Shown piece after piece: positions 22,961 to 32,566 of a stretch of 64,000 nt of DNA. Within the stretch, counting starts at the first letter, position 1, and every line of letters starts with the position of its first letter. A program made the translations under genes and the position numbers. A model generated the notes under the pieces. It did not search any database. It had not been told where the DNA came from and was given only the letters and a program-made list of their open reading frames with translations. The stretch is from Cladorrhinum sp. PSN259 (Eukaryota > Ascomycota > Sordariomycetes > Sordariales > Podosporaceae), in assembly GCA_033725935.1 (NCBI GenBank), contig MU867070.1:1-64000 (forward strand), in the 5' to 3' direction.

Positions 22961-23325
22961 AGAGAGAGAGAAGACTATTTTAGTATTTGATTTGTTAAAT
23001 TTGAGAACGTCGTTGAATCAAAGTTGCATCATTTCAACCTCCAAGACCGAAGGGGAGCACGACATGTGAAGTGGTATGTATGTACCGTACCCACTTAAGT
23101 CATCATTCGATGATGCAATAAGTTCCGGCTCTTGCGGGGGAGTTGTCTCTCCGCGTATGTATGTCGTCCCATTCCACTGATCATTCCCATCATCCAAACT
23201 TTCTTTTTCTGATCTCGCATCTCATATAATAACATATACAAATCATATTTTGGAGATCAATCAAAAACTCCTTTTTCGTAAACTCGATTATCGACACACA
23301 AAATAATTTGGTATAAAAAAAAACC
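22961..23325. other. Intergenic, 365 bp
   Basis: Begins with a short AG dinucleotide run right after the GH127 stop, then AT-rich sequence with a TATAAAA element at about 23312 just before the next gene. No coding content seen. Confidence 0.5.
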
Positions 23326-24253
23326 ATGGCCCCTCACCACGTCCTCGTCCTTGGCGGCCACGGCAAGATCGCCCAGCTGCTCACCCCTCTGCTCCTCAAG
23401 CGCTCTTGGGACGTCACCAGCATCATTCGTGCCCATGAACAAGAAGCTGCTGTGCAAAAGCTGGGTGACATCAAGGACAGCAGTAGCGCCGGCAAGCTGA
23501 ACGTGCTTGTCCGCAGCATTGAGGACGTCAAGAGTGAGGACGACGCCAAGGCTGTTTTGGACGAGGTCAAGGGGGTTGATTATGTTGTATGGAGTGCCGG
23601 TATGTTTTCACTCAATAACCTTCATAAACTGGGTACAGCTTGGCTCACTATTTGGTTCAGGAGCCGGCGGTAAAGGAGGTGCAGAACGGGTATGTTTAAA
23701 ATCCCACTCTGGCCTATTATTTTACACACCTCGTTAACTTACTGACTCACGCATACAGACCTACGCCATCGATCGTGACGCGGCAATCTACTTCACCCGG
23801 GCGGCGGCAGCCACCCCGTCCATTAAGCGCTTCTTGCTCATCTCTTACCTCGCCTCCAGGCGGGACAAGCCCTCTTGGTGGTCTGAAGAGGAATGGAAGG
23901 CAGCAGAGGAAGTCAACGAATCGCTCCCGGCGTACTACAAGGCCAAGATTGCCGCCGACGAGGAGCTGTACAAGGTTTCCAAGCAGCGCGGACCTGGTTT
24001 TGTCGGGATCAACCTGCGTCCCGGAACCTTGACTTTGGACCCGGCAGGAAAGGTCGAGTTGGGCAAGACCAAGGGTTCGCGGGGGAATGTCAGCCGGGAG
24101 AGCGTTGCCAAGGTGGCGGATCAGTTGCTGGCGAGAGAGGGCGTCAAGAACTCTTGGATTGACTTGTTGGATGGAGATGAGGATGTTGAAAAAGCTGTGG
24201 AGAGGGTTGTGAGGGAGGGGGTTGATGCTGCTGAGGGTGAGCCTGTATATTGA
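23326..24253 (+). CDS. NAD(P)-binding atypical SDR (NmrA/YwnB-like)
   Basis: Three exons (23326-23599, 23661-23689, 23759-24253) with 61- and 69-bp introns, including a 29-base central micro-exon, encode 265 residues. The N-terminus carries HVLVLGGHGKIAQLLTPLLL, the GxxGxxA dinucleotide-binding motif of atypical SDRs. It continues with VDYVVWSAGAGGKGGAER, whose middle residues come from the micro-exon, then IDRDAAIYFTRAA, FLLISYLASR and RPGTLT. These fit the SDR_a5/YwnB-type group of small dehydrogenase-like proteins. The junctions keep one frame and place the AGAGG loop where the family has it. Substrate unknown; a paralogous fold is at 5.8-6.8 kb. Confidence 0.88.
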
Positions 24254-24833
24254 TCGGCGGGCCGCCGTTCAGATACACCAATTTTAGGTCTTTCTTGTGG
24301 GCAGTTTAGAACCCCGGTAATGGCGGTTGCTAAGTGACCAAAAAATGCACATCTTACGTAGGGGTTGGATTATAAGAAAGGAGATGGCTAAGTAGTGGAA
24401 AATACACCAGTTTACCGGCTACCTCTCTTCAAGAAACTCTTTGATATAATGATCAAATCTAAACATATCACAGTCTGCACCAATTTTTCTTTTGCATAAA
24501 AGTTTGTTCCATGTTTCAACCCATTAGATTTTTACAGCATCCTAACAGATTTTATACATTGTAGACTACAAATCATCATTCTTGAACACCGCACCCAAAT
24601 TTGATCGCCCATCCACCCGCTGACAATCCAACAAACAAACAACCCAACAAAGGAAATTAAAAAATAACAAGCCGAGGAACTCCTTCGAAGAAGATAAAAC
24701 TATGATCCGATACACATAACCAAATGCTCCCAATAATCATAATAATTCTTCCACGAGAAGCATAATCCTCATGTCTTGGTGAATAGAATACAACATCCTC
24801 CCCCTCCCCCTTTCCCTTGCAGAGAAGAAAAAC
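24254..24833. other. Convergent 3' intergenic region
   Basis: AT-rich, without coding signal, between the SDR gene and the Asn/Gly-rich protein gene. It probably contains both 3' untranslated regions. Confidence 0.5.
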
Positions 24834-26024
24834 TTATCTCCTGCGGGAAACATCAACACCAGCAAAGCCGAGAGCAGCGTTCCAGGCCTGAGCAGTGGAG
24901 GCATCCCTGGTTCCGAGAGCCTGGATCTGGGCCTTGGCAGCCTGGCAAGCGTCCTTGGCGGCCTGGTTGGCACCGCAGATGTTGGTGAGCTCGTCGCAGA
25001 TGCGGTTGGTGATGATGTTGGGGTTGAGGGCCTCACCCTGGCGAGCAAGGATGGCGGGGTCAATGGCGTTGAAGGTGAACTCATCAGCCTTGCGTCCGGG
25101 ACGGCCACCAAGGAAGTTGATGGTGGGCACGCAGGAGCCAAAGTCGAGACCAGCAATGGAGCTCTGCTGAGCGTTGCCACCAGCGTTGTTGTTGTTGCCA
25201 CCATTGTTGTTGTTATTGTTGTTTCCGTTGTTATTGTTTCCGTTGTTTCCGTTGTTGTTGTTGTTGTTGTTGTTACCGCCGGTGGCAGGGGCAGCAGTGG
25301 CGGTAGGGGCAGCGACGACGACGGTAGTCAGAGTCCTGACGGCACCACAGTTCTGGTTGTTGCCGTTGTTACCGTTGTTGCCGTTGTTACCGTTGTTGCC
25401 ATTGTTGTTACCGTTATTGCCATTGTTATTGTTGTTGTTGCCGTTATTGCCGTTATTGCCATTGTTATTGTTGTTGCCACCGTTGTTACCGCCAGCAGGG
25501 GCAGCGCCGGCAGAGCCATCGGAGCCCTGGGTGGTGAAGTTGGCGAAGCCGTTGGCGGCCATGATGTCGGCAACGCTCAGACCATTGGCGTTGAAGGGGT
25601 TCTGGAGAGAGGTGGCCGAGTTGGCGTTCTCAACGCCGGCGCCGCCAACAGCGGGGTCGACAAGGGGGACAATGCCACGAAGAGCCTCGGTGGCAGGGAG
25701 AGAGGCATCAGAGCAGATCTTTGGGATGGAGACGGCAAAGGGGTTGAAGTTCTGCTCAGCAGCAACCAGAGCCTTGGCCGCGTTGATAACCGCCTGGCCG
25801 TCGCCGAGAGTCTGAACGATCTGGTCGGCGAGCTGGAGCTTGGCGCAGGCATTGGCACCGGCGAGCAAGACTCCGGGTGTCTGACCGGCAAGCGTGCCAG
25901 CCTGGCCGGCGTTGCCCGCGGCGCCGAGCTGTTGGACGAGGTTCTGAATGAGACCCTCCTGTCCGAAGCGGGCCTCGGCGGTGGTGGCCAAAAGGGCGGC
26001 GAAGAAAGCAGTCTTGGAATACAT
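24834..26024 (-). CDS. Secreted asparagine/glycine-rich low-complexity protein
   Basis: An intronless frame from the ATG at 26024 encodes 396 residues; the frame is open further upstream, but that part lies in the 5' leader and lacks a signal peptide. MYSKTAFFAALLATTAEARF is a clear signal sequence. A conserved-looking, Ala-rich N-terminal domain (about 20-190) with few cysteines is followed by two Asn/Gly tracts (about 195-245 and 270-305) that flank a short segment with one Cys (NQNCGAVRTLTTVVVAAP). A C-terminal domain (about 310-396) has three cysteines and FTFNAIDPAILARQGEALNP. Codon use and base composition match the neighbours. Similar ascomycete proteins are predicted wall or matrix proteins. 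Function unknown. Confidence 0.82.
   Translation of the reverse strand: MYSKTAFFAALLATTAEARFGQEGLIQNLVQQLGAAGNAGQAGTLAGQTPGVLLAGANACAKLQLADQIVQTLGDGQAVINAAKALVAAEQNFNPFAVSIPKICSDASLPATEALRGIVPLVDPAVGGAGVENANSATSLQNPFNANGLSVADIMAANGFANFTTQGSDGSAGAAPAGGNNGGNNNNNGNNGNNGNNNNNNGNNGNNNGNNGNNGNNGNNGNNQNCGAVRTLTTVVVAAPTATAAPATGGNNNNNNNNGNNGNNNNGNNNNNNNGGNNNNAGGNAQQSSIAGLDFGSCVPTINFLGGRPGRKADEFTFNAIDPAILARQGEALNPNIITNRICDELTNICGANQAAKDACQAAKAQIQALGTRDASTAQAWNAALGFAGVDVSRRR
25175..25485 (-). repeat. AAC/GGT trinucleotide tracts coding for Asn and Gly
   Basis: Two imperfect trinucleotide tracts, mainly AAC/AAT with interspersed GGT/GGC on the coding strand, at about 25180-25275 and 25355-25485. They keep the reading frame open, and the mixture of synonymous codons argues for selection on the amino-acid composition rather than a simple microsatellite. 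Confidence 0.8.
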
Positions 26025-28261
26025 GGTGATGGCAAACAGCGTGTTGACTTTTGATCGCGTTATAAAATCGAAAGGATAAACAAGAATCGAAGACCGGCCG
26101 AGCGGTTGTAAGGAATGGCTAACACGGGAAAGAGTGTATAGAACGAAACGAAAGTTCACAGAACTGAAAAGACTGAAGAAACAAGAAAAGAGAGCGATCA
26201 AATTGCTGAATGTGTCGAAAGGGGAAGATGGCCATCAACAGGTCGGGCAATGGGAGTTATATAGCATCTCGACACTCCCCCGCAGCCAACTCCGGGAGCG
26301 ATGGAAAGGAGACGGGATGACACGAGGCAGGGGTAGAGCTCATTGTGCACGCCCCCTAATGGCGATCACACTGCGACCTGTGGCATAGTAATCTGGCAGT
26401 GGAGCATGAACCCAGATCAAGGGCATCGTCGTCCATAACGGTATGGTTGAGCCGTGCGCCATCCTGGAGGGGACATCGCTTGTGTCGCAGGACCACGGGG
26501 TTTGGGCGAGGCGAGGTGAGGTTGGAGACCCCTGTCGAAGCCAAGAGCCTCCTCGGGGTGCTTGGCTTCTGCCCCCAGAGATCCAGACCACACTCAGATC
26601 CCCAGCAGTTACCAGGCCCCTGGGCATCTGAACTCGGCCGGCTTGGGTCTTGGTGCAAGGGTTGACGGGATGTGATGCGAGGATTCTTTCCAACGACCTG
26701 GCTGTCGCTCACTTTTGCATTGCTTGATGCTCACTACCGAGACAGGACTTGGGATGATAGCACCTTGGACAGGTGTGGAGAAGAAGCCAACAAAACAATT
26801 TCCTTATTTCTCTTGGTCGTGTTCCATACCTTGTGTATGCAAGCGACGAAAGGTCGGCCGAGAACATAATGGCCCTCCATGACCATTTCGGTCTTGATGT
26901 TCCCGAGCGCTTCCTTGTGGGGAGGTGCACCATTCAATATGGATTGGGAAGTTTCAAGGAGAGTTTTCCTAACGGTATGGCGCCAACGTCTACTCAGAAT
27001 TCGGTCGAAGCGGGCGCTTGAATGTTTCCGATGACGCTTAGCAGGAAACGCCGTCAATGAAATGCTTCTGCGTTTCGTCGGGCTGCTGTGGGTCGCTGGT
27101 ATCCCACCTACCGTACGTATGTACTGTACCGCCGCTTCGCACCATGTCCATCTTGAAGTATTGGATGCGCTCGTGCATCGGCCCCGGACTTCAGGAATTG
27201 GCGATCGAAACAAATCTAGTCGTCCGTTCATGACTGAGTCAACAGGATGATACACGATCGCTTGTCAATGAGCGTTCCAGAAATCGTGGGTGGGATTTGG
27301 CTTCAGGTTGAGCTCCTTCCAATTCCTTCATTCACAAGATACGGAGGGCTCTGGGCACACGAGAGGAAGTCAGACTGCTCAACCCATAGATGTCCAAATC
27401 CAGACTGAAATGCATCTTGAATACCATGCATTTCATTCCCGCTTTCAAGCGCAAGGCTCAATCGAAAGAAATGAGAATGAAAATGATGCAACCAAATTGC
27501 AGGTACGCAGGTTTGTCGATGAAAAGTTGCAGTGGAAGAATTTGGCGAGGGTTCTAGCGCCAAAATGCACCAAAACTCGGTTCGGATGGTGCTCGGTTCG
27601 GTATCGTGCCGGAGATCAGGAGCCCCTGTCATGGTCCTGCCAACCACTCCAAGCTCAGCGCTAGATCAGATCGGATACGATCAAACGCCCCTTCCTGGGG
27701 TGGTGAGACAGACGCGAGACGTCACCCACCTGACACCATTTTTCACAAAAAACAACAAAACAATCATCACGGTAATTTTCGGTTTGTCGAGCCGACCAGC
27801 CCTGGGATTACCGGGATGTCATCCGATTCCATCTTGACGGGCTGTTCCGGTGCATCATCACATCACAGCACATCATCACCGCATAGAAGACATCATGAAC
27901 CTTGACGACTGCATGAACCACAGTGTTGCTTTTGGACAAAACCGAGTTATGCAACACCTCAAAACACATCATCACATAACCTAGCTTCTTACCCGGCTGC
28001 GCTCCTTAAGGAAGCATAGTCACTCGGCCGATCAATGTTTATTCTTCCAGCAACATTTTTCCGTGTCTCAATGATCAACGAACGCAAGATCAAAGCTTCA
28101 TACCCGAGCAAACAAGATATTACGCTCAACCCTTCTTCGACCTGTGTCCGTCCTTCAAAGGTGACTAGCTGTTCAAACATGACTGGGGGATCACACTTTA
28201 TCTTGACGACGTTGGCACATCCCATTCCCTGATCCAAGCCGGCATATTGAACTTGTCAAAC
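26025..28261. other. Long intergenic region
   Basis: About 2.2 kb. The left end is the promoter and leader of the Asn/Gly-rich protein. The longest frame (about 26734-27255, minus) lacks any recognisable motif or neighbouring exon, and frames overlap on both strands. I annotate no gene here. Confidence 0.45.
26258..26264 (-). promoter_or_regulatory. Candidate TATA box of the Asn/Gly-rich protein gene
   Basis: On the minus strand the sequence reads TATATAA about 235 bp upstream of the ATG at 26024. A strong TATA element and a leader of about 200 bases would suit a highly expressed secreted protein. No transcript data support it. Confidence 0.45.
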
Positions 28262-29375
28262 TTATGATCTACGCGAGATCAGAATTCCCATCCAAAGTGT
28301 TTCCAGCCACGGCGGCTGAGAAAATCGCGGATCCATCTGATCAAACAAAACCTCACATTAGCATTTGAACACACCAACAGCGCTTTCCGGTTTTTTTTTT
28401 TTTTTTTTCCTGTTGGGAACATACCAGGCTGCACTTGATCCTCTCCAAAACCTCACTCGCCTCCCTCACAGTCCCACTGATGTCCTCATCCTTCCCAACG
28501 GTCACATAACTCATTTTATACCCTTCAAAGCGCCGCCTTTCCCGATTAGAAGAAATAGAGAATCCATCCCATCCTTCAACACCTGATACCCTACCGCCCT
28601 TCCAGTTTGCTTCATTCTCATTTTCATCATTGTCACCAGCATCATCCGTGCCCTCATCCACAATCATCCAAACTTCCTCCAACCTCGAAAACCTTTCAAC
28701 AACCCTGGCCACACAAAAGCTGCAAAACCCAAACAGCCGCTCATCCCCAAAAAAACCCTCCCTCCACCCACCTAAACATCTTCTTTCGTGCGGAAAGGGT
28801 CCAAAGCCCGGTAGTTCCCACCCCTTCTTGTACCTTAATCCCAGCTTCCGTGCAGAACTAAAAACTATGTGGTACCCCTCCACGGAATCTACCGCCTCTC
28901 GGGAGTTATTATCATCCCAACTTCCCGTGCTGAAACAAATCATGTCTCTTCTGAGGTTCAGGGTAAGGTTCATTGACGGGTGGTTGTTTGCTCCCGAACT
29001 GATTGTGCGCAGGTAGGTTTTATCAGTGATGGATTTCTCGTGACGGAGTACTGCTGCTCTGCTTGCCCGGCAGGTAAGCGAGAGGTTGATCGTGTTGAGC
29101 GCTGCCGAGTTGTGGGAAGGGACGAGCGTGATGTCGTTTGAGTTCCATGATGATGATACGGCGGAGCCTGAGTTGTAGTAACGGGGAGGTGCGGTAGGTG
29201 TGAGGAAGTGTATGCCGCCTGGGGAGAGGGCGGCTGCTTGGTCCCAGATGAGGTTTTGGATTTCCCCCGGGAATAGAGGGAACTGGTGGAAGGAGGTTGA
29301 TGAGTCTGGCGGAGAAGTAAGAGAAGAAAGCGATGATGACGACGATGAGGGCATGGCGGCGCTAAAAGGATTCAT
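28262..29375 (-). CDS. 2EXR-domain protein
   Basis: Two exons are proposed: 29375-28425, then 28336-28262 after an 88-bp intron (GTATGT donor, TGCTAAT branch point, CAG acceptor) that contains an 18-base A homopolymer. The product is about 341 residues. After a Ser-rich leader, residues 30-45 (FHQFPLFPGEIQNLIW) match the start of the 2EXR domain, an expanded fungal family of unknown function related in layout to F-box-like proteins. LSLTCRASRAAVL and GYHIVFSSARKLGLRY also fit. The terminal exon phase is not settled: phase 0 gives an unremarkable tail, whereas another frame of the same exon reads WIRDFLSRRGWKHFGWEF and looks more protein-like. Reading through without splicing ends in a Lys run. 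Confidence 0.7.
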
Positions 29376-30633
29376 CTGTGTTCAAGGTGAGAGTGAGAGT
29401 TTTCTCCGTCTGCGTGATTCTGGGGTGCTTTCTCTCATTCTAATAATTGACTGAGACCATCGCCATGAGAAAAATAATAAAAGATCTATCGTATTGAGTA
29501 CGTCCGTAGAGAGAGAGAGAGGGAAATGCACGATGGTACGCCGGAAATGGTTATCGGGCGTAAACCAAGAATGATCAACTGGCACTCTCGCGTCATCCCC
29601 ATCCCCATTGGCGCACCCAACGACCACATGCCCAATAACCAAAAAGGGCTCCTTCTCAAAAAGGACAATGAGACCCTGCATGTATATTGCCTCAGCTGCT
29701 TATCATCATGACCGCACACCCAGAATGACTCGAAACCGAGTTGCGGGTAACGAAGGGTTAGGGGACAAAGGTTTACTGGATTTTGTTGATATCTAGACTA
29801 AAGGCCGTACCAGAATGCTTCTGTCTTCCACGGGAGCTGGTCAAAATGCCAGGTTCTCTGCCGCGCACATTCGTGTCTTGCATTGGCGCACCCGAGACAG
29901 TCTCAGGTAATCTGTACATTGTTCTGTCTTTGGATCTTTCTGAAGAGAAGGTTGGTTGCCTGGATGAAATTCGCGGTATTTTAAGAGAACTCAGATCCGG
30001 CCTCGAGACCCGCTCAGGCCCGATCGTCCGGCCCCGGATCGGGTCGGATCTTACTCGACGACCACAAGCCCGGCCCGGGTCTAAGACCAAAACAAGGAAC
30101 CGATAGAACTTCAAAGGACGCCGCGCCGGGATTTCGCATGCAAGTCAAGCCTTGTCAAATTGAGCACACTTCGGTGATATGGATCTCGACTCGATGGGGT
30201 CCTCCCGTGGGCCCTATTTACCTCGGCTACGTAATACTGACTGGGGCTTTCGGGAAAGGACGGGGTGATGCCAATTCTTCACCGGTATTCCCTCCCGCGA
30301 AATGCAAATGGTAATGGAAGGAAAATCCGATGCTACGGCGCACTTTATTGGGGAAAAAGTCATATGTGAAATTCAGTATCTCAAAGGAGAGATGCATTCT
30401 GCATCAAGGACAATCCCTGAACGCCGCCCATGAGGCCAAAAAGACCTTCCGACCACGGAACTTCTCGAGCCGGCAATCATCCCAGCCCTAAATCGATCGC
30501 CCATCTGTCACGTATTCGCTCCACCACGCACCGGGACGTATTCAAAAGCTATCATTCCAATATTGACCCGAGAAAGTTTTGTTGGTTCCACCTCACCAGA
30601 TATCGAGAAACCAGAGCGTCCCCCACAGCATCT
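29376..30633. other. Intergenic with a GC-rich palindromic patch
   Basis: Starts with the 2EXR promoter, including a GA-dinucleotide run near 29510. A GC-rich patch at about 29990-30080 contains overlapping short palindromes such as CCGGCCCGG and repeated CGGATC/CGGGTC words. I see no gene; the patch could be a repeat fragment. Confidence 0.45.
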
Positions 30634-31187
30634 TTACCGAGTTCTTTCAAACCAGCCGCTTGAGCTCGCGATGGCCACCGACTGATCCAACACCCACTCG
30701 CCAACTGAGAGGTACTTTTTAACATATCCGACCGCGCCGCTCTCCTTTTCATCGCCAAGTCTTTCGGCCTTGAATCTGGATTCCAGAAACGCCCAGATGT
30801 CAGTCTCAGTTCGTCGCTAAGCGGTCCGTGTGAATCGAGTTTTCGAATTTCGAGGTGCGGGAAACCTGCAGGATAATTAAGGTACTCACGTCAAGCCAGT
30901 TGACCGCCTCATACCAGCGAGCAATGTCGAGACTTGGAAAGATGGCTGTCAGCAACTCGAGAAACCCACCAAACCACACCAGAGGAGGAGCACCAGTTAC
31001 TCACTAAGAACAGCGTCAAACGCATAATGGGTCAGTCGCCCGAGCTTAGACCACAACCCCAATGTCAGTAAATCGAGGAGCTGGAAGCAATCTTAGACTC
31101 CGCAGAGACATAGAGGGAGAAAGCCGGCGGACAGCCCAAGCAGGCCTTGACCGCCGCAACAGGGGGAGGGGCAACACCAACCACCAT
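30634..31187 (-). CDS. Mitofissin/DUF1748 (Atg44/Mdi1-like) small protein, four exons
   Basis: Found by joining small exons: 31187-31182 (ATG GTG, tentative), 31044-31005, 30932-30890 and 30775-30634. The introns are 137, 72 and 114 bp, with GTGAGT donors on the last two and an ACTGACA branch point in the first. The 76-residue product starts MVLGRLTHYAFDAVLISTLL, continues LAGMRRSTGLT, and ends YLSVGEWVLDQSVAIASSSG then WFERTR. I recognise this as the DUF1748/UPF0495 family, whose yeast members Atg44 (mitofissin) and Mdi1 act in the mitochondrial intermembrane space to divide mitochondrial membranes during mitophagy. The GRLTHYAFD and GEWVLDQSVA motifs fall intact across three junctions, which strongly supports the model. 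Exon 1 and its GTTGGT donor are the weakest part. Confidence 0.8.
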
Positions 31188-32566
31188 GATGACGGATTAT
31201 TCTGCGCGAAACCGAACGATCGATGAAAAGGTACGAGATTTCGAGATTGCGAGACGAGGTTCGAAAATAGCAGTGATTTGGAAGATGCGCGACGCGACGT
31301 GCAAGTTGCTGAAGATGGATGGTTTAGTTGTCACCGACTGAGAGAGCGACCCAAGCTTAAGTGGGGTGGAGGCAGCGCAACCGAGCGACGATCAAGCGGC
31401 CAAGAGGACCCCGAACAAAACCGCCTCTTCGCAGCAAAAAGCTTGGGCCATCTGCTCATCACGTGCGGAGTCACAAGACGACGGGGCTTTCCTTCGCAGT
31501 TCGACCTCCAGCGGCCTGGTAGCCCCACATATGCCGTCAACGACCACAGCCATTGGCCTCAGGCCGTACAGTCCCAAACGATCCAATAGTTTCTGCCAAT
31601 CTTCGTTCACCGCACTGGGAGTGGAAGTGATGTTGCGGCCCCAAACCCTCAGAGACTCCGATCTCAGCGACGGCCGGGCCCTTTTTGGTCGAAAAATGTC
31701 ATCTGGTCAAGGAAATGTCATAGCACCATTGGATCAGGGCGAGATGGCATTAATGCAGACACTCCAGTCCCCGACCGGGCTTGGGCTAGCCAGATCTGAT
31801 ATGCATGCTGCATGGCGCCGGAGACCGAGACCTGCGAAACCGCAAAAAGCGGAACTCAACACGGAATGGCTCCACTTTTAGCCAGAGACCGCCCACGTCA
31901 GTCGTCAACGCAGGGAGGGGTGCGTGGGGTATTCGCAGCTGCTGAGTGGGATGTTTGTTGGGACTGGAGCTTGGAAGCTTCCCCTCCAAGCGCGGAAGGC
32001 ACAGATTGGGTGTGAACCTACCAGCGGGCAACTTTTTTTCGCGCAGACGTGGGAGATTTGAACCAAAGCCAATTCCCTCAAAGGCTGCCCGTTCTTCGCT
32101 TCTCTCGTTCTCTCATCAGTTTCCTCCTCACCTGCTCCTACGTACGAGCATCGTTAATCGGCATTTTCTACCCGTCGCCCGACGCTGTAAGTCTCTGCTC
32201 CTCATTGACTTTTCCAGTCCTCACTTTGTTCCCCCGCGTTGCTTTGCCTTCCGTTATCGCCGAAATCCCTGCATTGACGAGGGGTAGATTTAACCTTCGC
32301 AAGTCACCGCGCCCGTATCGGAAGCGTCTTGTTGAGAGCTCGGCGTCCCCGATTGAACTTTTTCCGATCCCCCTTCCCACTCGTGCCTGGACGCTGTTTT
32401 CTTCAATATTTTATCCCATCCATCAACAATTCAGAATCCGTTTTCTGTCTTGGCTGGGCGATACGATTTACTAACACAACCCCCGTCCCAGGAATCATCC
32501 CAACTCCGTCCACGAGTCTCCCAAAGAATTTCACATCGCCATTAACACCAGATACCAAACCTCATA
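31188..32566. promoter_or_regulatory. Divergent promoter region between mitofissin-like gene and pyruvate kinase
   Basis: About 1.4 kb between divergent start codons. The half next to pyruvate kinase (about 32080-32560) is rich in C/T tracts on the plus strand, typical of the 5' leaders of highly expressed fungal glycolytic genes. Frames in the left half (for example 31366-31881) show no motif or codon bias. Confidence 0.5.

Noticed and set aside
25174..25815. Leu/Pro-rich 213-codon frame opposite the Asn/Gly-rich gene
   Set aside because: It is the antisense shadow of Asn/Gly codons.
26734..27255. 173-codon minus-strand frame
   Set aside because: Overlaps other frames of similar length, lacks motifs and codon bias; looks like chance in GC-balanced DNA.
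31366..31881. 171-codon plus-strand frame between mitofissin-like gene and pyruvate kinase
   Set aside because: No recognisable domain, and it lies in the shared promoter region.
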